64,000 nucleotides of DNA. Source: Beroe forskalii. Lineage: Eukaryota > Ctenophora > Nuda > Beroida > Beroidae. Numbering within the stretch: the first letter of the stretch is position 1; each line of letters begins with the position of its first letter. Shown here piece after piece: positions 24,001 through 36,000 of the stretch. A program made the position numbers and the translations under genes. Under the pieces are notes generated by a model. It had not been told where the DNA came from, searched no databases, and was given only the letters and a program-made list of their open reading frames with translations. The DNA is taken from assembly GCA_011033025.1 (NCBI GenBank), contig WFMF01000363.1, forward strand, positions 62,001-126,000. The letters are read 5' to 3'.

Positions 24001-27000
24001 CTAATGTTTAAAGTTTAATTCGTGGGGCCATCGCATTTAATATGTGACGAATATTTTTTATCGGAAGCTATATATTCGATCATTTAAGCTACTTAACTGC
24101 AGCGTTAGCACTAATGTTGGGTCAAACCGGGGCACTATTACAGCGATACTACTTAATAAGTTAATATATCTCAGTCTGACGCAATACATGTCGCGGTAGG
24201 GTGGTGGATGATAATATGCCGCGCTAGAAAGGGTCGAGACACCACAGTCATTCTGACAGGATCTAACATGATATCACATTCTCACATGATCTCAAATGTT
24301 CTCATTCTTACATGTCCTCAGGTCGCGCGCCCAACCTGTTCAGTGTTTATACGTGCGCGTGACTATAAATCAGTGTCACTCACAAGAGATCGAAGTTTAA
24401 ACGATATAACTGAAACGGGAGAATTGTAATCAAAAGCTTTCAAAAATCTTGTGATTATCGTCGTCACGTACGAATAACACATGTACGAATGACACGCGCG
24501 CGACCGCAAACAATGAGTTTTAATCGAATCGACTCGCCATTTCATTAAACATAATCATGTTTCGTTTAATCGTTTTCTCCCAGCAAAATTACTGGCTCTC
24601 AATAACTTTGAGAGCCAGCAATTTGGAACTTTTACAAAGTTTGTGCGTTATACCTGCTTTTCAAATTCCACTTTCACATTAAACTATAATAATCCTCCAC
24701 TTTCACATCAAACTATTCTCAAGCAAACTTCTATATTTCAGTGCTGGTGGAGGTACCAGTAATTCAGCCGCTTCAACTTCCCCCTGCCCAGAACAACATG
24801 AACTTCGATAACACAGCGCTCGAGCAGAAACTGGCACAGGTGGGTGCGAGCGTTATAATATATATCCTTTCAATAATATGCCCTCAAATATGAAGTATAG
24901 GAAAATTATACGGATTGAGTGCGTTTATATTCAAACGTCACGTATATGATCGGAGTAATACTTAAAGACGGTTTTAAAACACGAAGCGAACCTTTATCCC
25001 TCGCGATAGTTTGGTATTTTGCCTAAATCACAAAACCTGTCAAGCTCGCGCACCATGTCTCGGTCTGTTAACTTTCATAATGGACCGAGTTGAAAGACAC
25101 GTGCCTTGAGACAGTAGCCTCCGGCACTAATTTTACTTCGCCGGCGTATTCGCTTACCCGAAATCATCATGAAATCGACCAATCTACGCATGAGTTTGTA
25201 CGGACTACTCGCGCGCTAATTGGTCAATATCAAATATATGCCTGTTGGTGAGCTTATACGTCGTTGAAATATCATTGGCACCGAATCTCACCAAATAGGT
25301 ACCCTGTGTACAGAATATAGTTCAGACTTCAGTCAAGTCAAACATACAAACATACTCATAGCGGAAAGGAAATAAATTGCTTTGAAATCGGCAGTGTACC
25401 GGTGTGCTCTGATTTAATGTCCTATTAATTTCACGGAGCGAGAGTCGCAATGGGTCAGCTATCATATTAGTATTATTAATTATTAAAACCTGTTTTTCGC
25501 ACTGCCCTTCTGGAACTGTTTACATTAGACAGTCGAGAATATAACACCATTAATAGCCTATGTTGTTAATTAATGACGGTAGAACGGCGTATTTTCAGTT
25601 TTCATGGGCAGCATACATTTCGTACTTTCTAACGCTGGTTATCAATTCAATCATGAATCATGACTCAATATAAAATCACCATTGCATTTAACGCTTAAGT
25701 TCTATCTCCAACAGGTTTCGGAGATTCACGGTAAACTAGAATACACAGACAGTACCTGATCGAGCCCATATATTGATTTAGACCCTCGCCTTTCGGGCAT
25801 ATAGGATGTCGTACTATAATTTCTAACAGGTGCAGGATCAAACAGATTATAATGCTGTTCCTAAACAGGTATCAGAGATGCACGGCGAGCTGCTGGAGCT
25901 CAACCAGCAGCTAGTTTCTAAGAACCTAGCCCGGGAGAAGCAACTCCAGGAGATGGAGAAGAAACTATCGAGCATCGAAACCAAAGTGAGTTCATGATTA
26001 TGCGTTTTTTCTGTATGCGGTTTTTATATAATTAACTATTTAGATTGATTTGTGCTTTCAAGAGACCTGGTTTAGCGTTACGCGTTTAAGTGAATACACG
26101 ATGCACTATGAATCGCGTGACAAGGCATGAAAGAAATCTTGCAGTATTACAGTTATGCTGTGAGAGCAAATTACGCGATCGCTTTATATACCGGGGGGCG
26201 AAACTCTACAGACTTCAACAATGAAAATTTCAATATATCCTGAAATGATCGATATTGTGCGTCACCAACTTCGACCAATTAAGATGGCTCATAATTTTCT
26301 TTCTATATGAGTATATTATGGAGTTTTGGGATATTGGATATTGCAAAACTTTGTGTTCTTTTTATAGTAAGTACCATGGCACTAAATCAGTGACGTACAG
26401 TTAAAGAAGGTGAAAGCTTCAATATCTTTGAAATTTTTGATAGCAAACCAACATTTAAATTTTTAGTAACGCCCGGTTACTCTTATAGCGGTAATAGTGG
26501 TCAAAAAGTAGTAGGTTTTAATGAACTTTTAGTTGTCATTCATGGTTGAAGGATTTCAAATGATATTGCTGAATTCGTATCCATAAAAAGTAAACAAGTA
26601 ACAATGAAGAATAAGAATAGAATAAAAGAGAATAAAACTTTATTATTGGAATTTATTTCACAATATCACTGCGATTAAATACTGCTCTTAGGAATCACGT
26701 TATGAATTCATTTTGCGTTTTTTGACCAACAACTCTATCAAATTATGGCTCTGGAGAATACCTCAGAATCTAATCATGATGAGATTTTCAGGCAACTGAA
26801 TTGATATTTTTCAAGTTGACTGCCCGAGTAACTTGTTAACTTAATTTCACCGCACTGGTGCGTCAACCTATAAACTAAAAAAGCTCAATCAAACTGTCCT
26901 GTTGACTTCAGCGTTCATTGATTGTAAGATTTACTTTTGCTAGGATTCAACCATTCCAAGGCAAGATGTACTCGCTTCTAACTCTATCTGCAATGCTGTT

Positions 27001-30000
27001 CTGCCTAGTTTTCCCAGTCAACATCGCTGAGGAACTCACTTTAGCACAGGTCTCTGAAGCTCTAGCATCCACAGAGGCTCTGCAATCACTTTACGACGAC
27101 TTCCGTAGGATACACGGACGGCACGGATCAAAGTGCAGAGCTGAGTACACTAAGAGACTGGGTCTGTTCAGGACATCACTAGAGAAGATCCACAACATGA
27201 AGTCAGACAGCGAGATAACATGGAAGGTTGGGATGACCTTGATGGCTGATATGACGGCGGAAGAACGGATGTTACTGGTCGGGGTGAACGTGACCCAGCA
27301 CGATGATCTGGTTGACAGGAACACCCTCAAGAGCATCCCCCATTCCCTGAAGGCAGGCCGGGATCCCCCTGAGGAGTGGGATTGGAGGGACCCATCCCCC
27401 AAGGAGGGAGTAGGATCCTTCGTCACGGAGCCCGTGGAGCAGCACTGGAAGAACTGCTGGGTATACGCAGCTGTCACTTCCGTGGAGACTCTGCTAAAAC
27501 TCCATACCACGAAGCTGGTGGAGCTGTCAACCCAGGAGTTGTACGACTGTACCTACGATGGCAATAACACGGATGGCTCGGGAAGGTTCCGGGATGCGTG
27601 GGACTGGATCAGGAAGAGCGGGAGACTGGGGACCCGGGCTGATATCCCGGACAGGCCGGGCAGCATCCCCACTCACTACATGAAGTTCATGTACGCAGAT
27701 ACACGGAACGCTCTAGCAGGCTTTAAACTGGGGAGCACCCTGTGGGCAAGGAACGAAGAGGAGATGATACTGGACATCTACACTGCGTCCCCTGTCGGGA
27801 TCGCCATGCATATCCAGGGATTGCATCTGGACGTGTACAAGGGGGAGATGTTCCTGCAGAACCCGTCCCGAGGGGTGGAGTGCTACGATATGTCTAAACA
27901 CGCCATGACAGTGGTGGGGTACAACAGACTGGCACTGGTCATTAAGAACAGCTGGGGTAAGAATTGGGGGCACGAGGGTTATCTGTACTGGGTGAGGGGG
28001 CAGAAGAGTTGTGGAATGTACGATGTAGCGGGGTCTATCACTATGTACAGGGCAGAGAAAGCTGAAAAGAAGAAGAGAGAACGAAGAGGAGTGAATTAAG
28101 ACTTAGCTTGGATCGATCATTATTTGGTATCATATAAGGCATTGATTTGATTTTAAATATCGACTACTTAGATAAATACAGTATATAACTTTTTAAGAGT
28201 TCGGTATAATATGCCTCATTAATGCGACATCCTTGACATTTAAAAAACACTTAGATCAGAAAAACATATCAGAGACTTCCGGGAACGATGAGACGCCTAG
28301 AAACGCCATGTCTCGCCATTTTGGTGCAAAGAGTATGCCATGAAGTCTCAATCAAACTCCATAGTTCGGGCACTGGGAGGTTACTTACTTATAAATATTG
28401 GTTTCTCAAGTGTGGGGAGTTAGAGGACCAAAATTTCAAACTTAATTTCATGAAAAACAATTTTAACTATGAGATAGCCTAGCTCATTTTCGATTGACTT
28501 TTAGCTTCTCAACAGCAGATGGGTAGGTGGTGTGCTCATTTGCACTGCTTGAGGTCACACTGCAAAACCGTCATAAGACCTTGGGGATTGTGGAGAGGTA
28601 CTGGGCTAGGCAGTAGGCATCCCTAAGCCACTATTCGGTCGATCAAATGTGTGATCTGCGTATATCAGGCTTTTTGAGCTGATAAGTAGTCTATATTTCA
28701 CGCTACGCGGGAGCAACATTGCTATCACACGTTTTATGAGTTTGTAAGGAGAGGAGGATAGTAATGATAATAAAAGCTCTCATCCGTCGTCCATTCCTCA
28801 AATCTGGACCGGTTCCCAACAATTTACTGATTTCACAGCGACAAAATTCTTCTGAAATTGCTTAAACCTCCAACCCTCATCAAATTTTCATCCCGTAAAG
28901 CCTAGATACATATAGCTTAGAACATAATCCAGATACAGTATGTTTGAATTTAAGTGGTCTAAGTAAAGAAGTAAGAACTTTAGTGGCAGTGGAACAGCGA
29001 CTACTCATGATTGGGAGACAACAATGATAATATCATAATTCATAATGATATGCATTGATATATGTCTGTATGTATCATAAATCTGTTGATCACTTGACCA
29101 CTTTGCTGCTTGGAGAAAACGAGTCTTATGAAATAATATTTAATTAATATAAATAATATTTTATTAATATGATATGTCTGTAGTTAACGCGGATATGCTA
29201 TTTTAGATTTGATGAAGGCAATAACTCGGAAGTCGAAATTATGAAATTGTGGGAGATTATAGCGAGAATGGTTATATAATCGTAGAAAAATCCGATAAGA
29301 ATGATAAGATTATTGACTGTGTTCCAATAAAAGAATATAACTCGCATTCTTATAAATAATTTCAGGAGGCAGGCAAGCGTGAGAAGAGGTTCGACAAACG
29401 AAACAAACCCAAAGAATCGAACATAAAGTAGGTCTTTTTACATGGAAATTGAACATGCTTGAAATATTTGTAACCAAAAAAAGAGTTAAAACGGGAAATA
29501 AAAGGACTGATTATAATTAAATATAGACTAAGGATAGCCAAAAACAATTGAAAATTGTTTGGGTTTCGCAGCCACTCCAGTACCTAAAATTATACGATAA
29601 AAATTATGATATGAATGTTAATCGCAGCCCGGTCGTGGCGGTGCATTTTGTTAATGTTTGCAAAGCTATTCGATTTGACGATTCACGTTTTTCAAAGTTA
29701 TTAAGGGGCCAATACGTTTATCACATTTCTGTGTTTAGGTACAGCTCGATCTTGACAAAGTCAAAGAGGGATTTACACAATGAATTAAAGAGCTGTTATT
29801 CCATTACTACATTGAAATTGCAGTGGTTTACTACCACCGTGCACCGCCACGACCGGGCTGCGATTAACATTCATATCATAATTTTTATCGTAATTTAGGT
29901 ACAAGTAACTGGTGAAACCCAAACAATTTTTCAATTGTTTTTGGCTATCCATATCACTCTTTTGGCAAAAAAACTTACTACATTCAGTACAAGTTGAGAT

Positions 30001-33000
30001 AATTGCTTTAATTAGTCAATTATTTCATTAAAGCAGTTTACAACCGGTACTCAAATTTAATGTTCAAAGCGTAATATCGGCTCTAGTAAATAATACCTTT
30101 AGAATTAAGTAGGTATCATTTTTAATTTTTGAGCTATACGAGATAATTACTTTAATTGGCCAATTATTCAATTAAGCGGTTGACAACCTGTACTCAAGTT
30201 AACGTATAATCCGTAATTTTGGCTCTAGTTAATGATGCCGTTAGAATTGTCGTTATCATCTTTGTTTTCGGAGTTATACACGATAATTACTTTAATTGGT
30301 CAATTCATTAGGCGGTTGAGAACAGGTGCTCAAGTTAACCGTATAAAACGTAATTTTGGCTCGAGTTAATGATGCCGTTAGAATTAAGTCGTTATCATCT
30401 TTTGTTTTCGAGTTATACACGATAATTACTTTAATTGGTCAATTATCTCATTAGGCGGTTGAGAACCGGTACTCAAGTTAAACGTATAAAGCGTTATTTT
30501 GGCTTAAGTTAATGATATCGTTGGAATAAAGTCGCTATTATTTCTACTTTCGGAGCTATACATGATAATTACTTTAATTGGCCAATTATCTCATTAGCCG
30601 GTTGAAAACCGGTACGCAAATTAAAAGCATATAACGTTATTTTGGCTCTAGTTAATGATACCGTTGGAATTAAGTCGCTATCATTTCTACTTTCGGGAGT
30701 TATACGATAATTACTTTTAATTGGTCAATTATCTCATTAGCGGTTGCAAACCGGTACGCAAATTAAACACATATAACGTTATTGTGGCTCTAGTTAATGA
30801 TACCGTTGGAATTAAGTCGCTATCATTTTTACTTTCTGAGTTATAAGCGATAATTACTTTAATTGGTCAATTATCCAATTAAGGATTTGAAAATATTTTT
30901 TAACAACTATGCACGCACCTCATTCTAGAGTTTCATATGCCGTTTAAATTACGGTTCTATCTTTTTATGGTTCTCCCGTGAAGTGTTTTCCTGTTTTGTG
31001 GTGGGAGGAGGAGGAGGAGGAGGTCGTCGTCGTCGTCGTCGTACCGTCCATAACACTAATTTTGGCAAAACAGATTTTTTGATAATTTATTGTGAAAAAC
31101 GGTGCGACAGATTTTTCATGAAATTTTCAGGGATTGTTCTTTATACAATGGACTACAACTGTGCAAATTTTCATGTCCAACAGAGCTCGTTAACATGTCT
31201 TAAACGCGACTCGAAAATCGCGATTTTCGCAAATCACTGTATTTTTTATATAGTGGGCGCTGGCAAACTCATTTTCAAAACATGAAAATGGTTCTGCAAC
31301 GACTTTCAGCACTTCGTGCTGGTACTCTGGCTCCCATACTGTGTCTGGCCAGCCCCGGCCCTTCGGGCCGGGACTGCCTCGGCCCTTCGGGCCGTGGCAG
31401 CACCCCGCCCTTTGGGCGGAGTTGCTGATCGTTCGGAGATGCCTCGGCCCTTCGGCCGAGGCATTCCCTCGTCCAGAGACCCCATAACGTGGCCGCGAGC
31501 GCTTGCCAGCGCCCTGATAATTAAATATGGGCTAGTATTATCGGTTTAAACGGAATGACACTCGCTGATCGTGGTTTCAGTGAGTACCAACTGGTTGACT
31601 CTCCGTTGCTTCAACTGTGATACCTCGCAATGATTAGGGGAGCAGGTGCCAAGAAACACCATGTTTACCAGGTACTGTGAGATTACTTAACTGCTCTGCG
31701 CAGCTGCTCTTAAAAAGTTAAAACTTTGAGCTTCTTTGGTTGACCTAACAAGAAACATCGTTTACCTGCTAATCTGCAGTAGCGGGGGTGGACACGACTT
31801 CAATTTTCAAAAAAGTCCAGGACATGTACACTTAAAAAGGACCTGCATTTCGTGAAATCAGATTGCTTGGTTAGACAAATAAATAAAAGCCCCCATAAAG
31901 AGTTGGTGAACATTATCAAAGTATCAGCATTGATTGGCTAAGACGTGCCATCGGCACAGCTTGCGGGGGATCGATTACGAAATTTATTACAAATTAATGG
32001 CTATTTTTACGAAAGGTTTGACTTTTCGATCGCATGCTATTTATTTTTTATTTTCTCATTAAGAATAGTTAATGCATAGTTATATTTGTTAATGATGTAG
32101 TTATTAACCGATGACCACTGCACTCTTTCACGCGAGCTACAAACAGGTATCAAGAATCACAATAACTGAAGTAGGTTAGTGTGAGACCCCTTTAAAGATG
32201 CATTCGTGACGCTTTGACGGAAGTACCGTTCATGAGGAAGTCTGGAAATATCTATATTGCTTTCATCTCCATAATAGACTTAAATTCAGAGAATAAAGCA
32301 TGAATGTAGGCCTGAATTTTGTTGCCATGTTCAAAAAGTAGTTCAGTAAGTCAAAATATAATATTCGACCAGTAACTGCCAAATTTTCAGTTTTATTTTG
32401 CGTAACCACATGTCTGGTAAGATTTCCGTTTATTTTATAGGTCTGCAGTCGCTGATTGGTTGAATTTTACCTAAATACACTCCCCCCAGAGTACAGAAAT
32501 TCCTGGGTAACTTTTAAGCTCCATAAATGCCTTCTAGAAATATCGTAAAGGGAAACGATAAATTGTACGTCAGACTAAAGTTGGCGGAGAAAGTAGTAGC
32601 AGCGTGCTGTGGTTGGCCAGAAATCTGAACTCCATAGAACTTCTTAGCTAATTTTTCTCGAATATTCCGGAAATTCCACCCGATTTTTTACTGGCACTAT
32701 CTTTCACGGATATTCGTGGGAAAATTCGACCGAAAATTCGCCTGTGGATGAAGGGTGTTGCTAAAAGGCGTCTCTGATAATAGTGGGCTTTATCTTTGTG
32801 GGGCAATGATCATTGTACCCATGAACTAGCTTAGGGATGGAGACGTAGTTATTTTTTGGAGGTGTGTCTGGAAAGAATCCACCACCTGACACCCATGAAA
32901 TCTTGGTTACTATAGCAAGCCTATAGTGCATCAAGGAGGGTCGCAGTAGAACTGGGGCAGTGCATCATGACAATCATGCCAATAGGTAAATCCGCGTGTC

Positions 33001-36000
33001 AACGAGTATTCGTTTCTTTCACGTGTGAAAGATAGGAAATTGTCTGCTATGTGTGAAAGATAGGAAATTGTCTGCTCTGTGACCTGTTACAATAGGCGAT
33101 GCTTTGATTCGGAACATTAAAGTTCGCGTCTTCGCTCTACCACCAATCAACTTGCAGTGTCATACAAATCCTTGGCACTGATGTGTCAAACTTCCACGTG
33201 TTCGGATTAAACTGATCATATATTACTTTTCCAGATTGTGCTTCAAGTGGGTGGTGAGCAGTGGAGCGTCTACAGACGGTATGCGGAGTTCAGAGTCTTC
33301 CATAAACAGGTACTTCAGGTGTTATACAGCACCTGCAGCTTCAAGAAGTCACCTGCAGCTTCAAGAAGTTATTTGGACTTTTGAAAGTGGTTTTAATTAA
33401 GTGAGGAGCAAAATCAAACATTTATTAAAAGAAACGCTGTAAAGTGTAAAGTGCTAGCCTAACATGTTAAATTAGACATGCGTTTCTACGGTGAAATTCA
33501 TGTTTTTTTTTGAAGTTTTTAACATTGAAAAATTCCTGAAAATCAACTGTTCAAATCAATTGGCTATACTGTCTATATGTTACAGTTCATCAATTAAATG
33601 GACTCATTCCTGTTTTCAGTTGATTCAAGCATTCCTCGCCTCAGCTGAGTTCCTATTCGTTGGTAAGTAGGGGCTAACGGGCCTCGTTGTGAAGGGCCCA
33701 CTTATTGAATCAGGGCCCTCATTGTGATAGGAAGACCTTGGCCCGTGGCTAGAACTGCTCATTTTTTACATCACGCGATCAGTAAATAGATTATTAAATG
33801 TTAACAGCATTATCCCCAGTAGCCAAGTTTGATTCTAATCACCTTTCAGTGTGGTGTACCCTACTACGGAGAATGTCACGGATTCTTTGAGGGACTTGTT
33901 TCAAGGAATTCTTGCTAAGGTAAACATTAAACGGGTTGATTCAATATTATGGAGCAAAAAGTTTCGGTTTCTTTGAAATGAGCATTATAATATTTAGACA
34001 TTCTATATGTGAACTGCGGATTATAAAATTTCTCGATTTTTTCCTGTTCCCAATCGTTTTGTTTTTAAAAGGCATTGAGAAAAAGTTTGCTTGAGAACGT
34101 GTTTTGTGGGGGGTGTGTGTATACTACCTTTATGCGTACTGTTAAATCTGAAATAGGTGGGTGTGCTGCGCGACCAGAATTTGGTCGTTGGTCGTATGTC
34201 ACTTTTTCGATCAACTGCTCCTTTATAATATCACTCGCGCCAATATAGCTTGGTGTAAGTGGCATACTATTCAGTGTCCACTGCAGCCGCTAGCTTACAG
34301 GAATTCCGGTTCAATGCTCTGCCCATCCTAATGTTGAAACTTGGAAATTGATTCTTTTTCAAAACTTCATCATTCTTTAATTTCATCACATAAGTCAATG
34401 ACAAGAGGTGCATGAATGTTTTATCGATTTTCTTGGGAATCTCCATCAAATTTTGATTGGGTTTCAATCAAATTAACATTTTTTCTTTAAGCAGTTGCCA
34501 CTGGCAATGAGCAATTTGAGTTCAATCAATGATGATTGACCTTAGCAATTGTGCTGAGGAAAGTAAGAGATGAAATTTTGTCCCGATACTTGATGAATTG
34601 ACGATATCTGAATCTTCAATCTTGGTAAGTAATCCTTCTATTTATCTGCAAGTTGGCACAGATGATCTCAATAACATCACAAATTTCGACGCTCAGAAAT
34701 TACATTGCATTTGGTTGAATATCAATAGTCACCATGAAATCCTCGATCAAGTTTTTATTTTGAAGTGAGCTCTGACTGTGATAGCTGAGCAACACAAACT
34801 CAAACTGCAGAAACTTGCAAGGACAGAAAATAATGCGATTTCGTATGATATAATTATTGTCATCAATGGAAACGGTTGATAATGTACAACGCTTGATGTG
34901 AGCACGAGATGTCGCACAAAAATCAAAAGGAAACAACCAAGAATGAATTTGTACGCGCGCAAACAAGCACACAGAACATGGCAGGTGTTGCACGCAATTC
35001 AAACAGAACATGGCAGGTGTTGCGCGCAATAAAATGCACGTGCGAGTTGTGATCACGTGCGAACTTAATTGTTTCAGTCAATACTTATGAATGAAATATT
35101 TATAAAATTCATTCAATGATGAATTGGTACTTTGCCCTTTGATATTGCGATGTGACACTTGATAGTAAGATAGTAGTGTTTTATCGTCAACTCATCATGT
35201 CAGTAAATGAGACGGAAAATGGTCGACGATCAAATGACGGCGTGTTTTTATACCAGCCCCGAGAACAGGAAATAAAGCGCCTGCATACGGGAACAATGGG
35301 CACAGAAATGCGCCCAAGCGACTGCAATTCTTATTTTACCTAATAGAATGTTAGTATTACTAATTTTATAATTTTTTTCTTTCTGCGGGACTGTGACTCG
35401 AGTCTCGAGCTATAGAGGCAGCCACCTGGGTGACGGAGGATGGAAGAGTTACCCTGGCCGCAGACAGAGAACTGTAGCTTGGTGGAAGTAAGCGAGCAGG
35501 AGGTCGCCAACACTGTCACCTGCATCGAAGTGGGGCACCCATGGTAGTAAGTTACCAGCAGTAACATATTGTCACCATAATAACATGGTAAGTTGTAGTT
35601 ATTACCATGGTAACATGTTAGTCACCATGGTAACGTATTAGTTACCATGGTGCTGTGTTAGTGTGCTAGTTACTAGCTTATAACACAAAGATTGTTGCTA
35701 ATATTATGCTGTTTAGTAATTATTAATAAAGTAAATAACAATCCCACTTTTTTTCAGATGAAGATCTACAACATCGCCCGGAACCGCTCTTTCAAGCTGA
35801 GATCCACAGCTTCTTCCCCTGCCACAAGGTACCCTGCCTAACACACATATTTAAAGGGGACTGAAAAAACGTGTTATCAACTGTGCGTGAACGTACTTTC
35901 GACAGAAATTCTTTTGAAAATATTGTACGAACTTTACTAAAATGCACAATTCTATCGATAAACTTTACTCTCTCACAGGTCACCAGACGACGTACGGAAC

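Larger units (their letters stand above)
29530..31520. mobile_element. Structured non-autonomous element 1: hairpin, 142-bp repeats, microsatellite, GC hairpins
   Basis: Order: a long inverted repeat with arms of about 110 bp (29541-29650 and 29830-29945, starting aaaaacaattgaaaattgtt); seven tandem units of about 142 bp, each with gataattactttaattggtc (29998-30890); a GGA/CGT microsatellite (31000-31043); a conserved stretch with gaaattttcaggg and tatatagtgggcgctggc; then GC hairpins and the terminal gcgcttgccagcgccctgata. Unit B lacks it at the same place, so its borders are known within a few bases. The layout resembles tandem-repeat-bearing non-autonomous Helitron/Helentron-like elements. 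That class assignment is inference. Confidence 0.75.
24442..33636. repeat. Tandem segmental duplication, unit A
   Basis: Colinear with 39872-47433 at what looks like mid-90s percent identity. Homology starts at aaaaatcttgtgattatcg on both sides and ends inside SNX29 exon 6 at ttgattcaa..gcattcct. Unit A is longer because of a 2-kb mobile element (29530-31520). It contains six SNX29 exons and protease copy A. Confidence 0.95.

Noticed and set aside
27091..27510. Antisense open frame across the protease (and its twin at 42865-43305)
   Set aside because: A shadow of a strongly coding frame; the plus frame has signal peptide, propeptide and catalytic motifs.
30983..31285. Gly/Arg-rich open frame
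   Set aside because: It comes from the GGA/CGT microsatellite inside mobile element 1.
31316..31549. Ala/Pro/Arg-rich open frame over GC palindromes
   Set aside because: Explained by the TTCG-loop hairpins at the element's right end; not conserved as protein in element 2.
35395..35545. Plus-strand reading similar to a Ras-associating domain fragment (SLVEVSEQE)
   Set aside because: Needs a frameshift and has no clean acceptor; the opposite strand has a better-phased exon. Similarity is too short to support.
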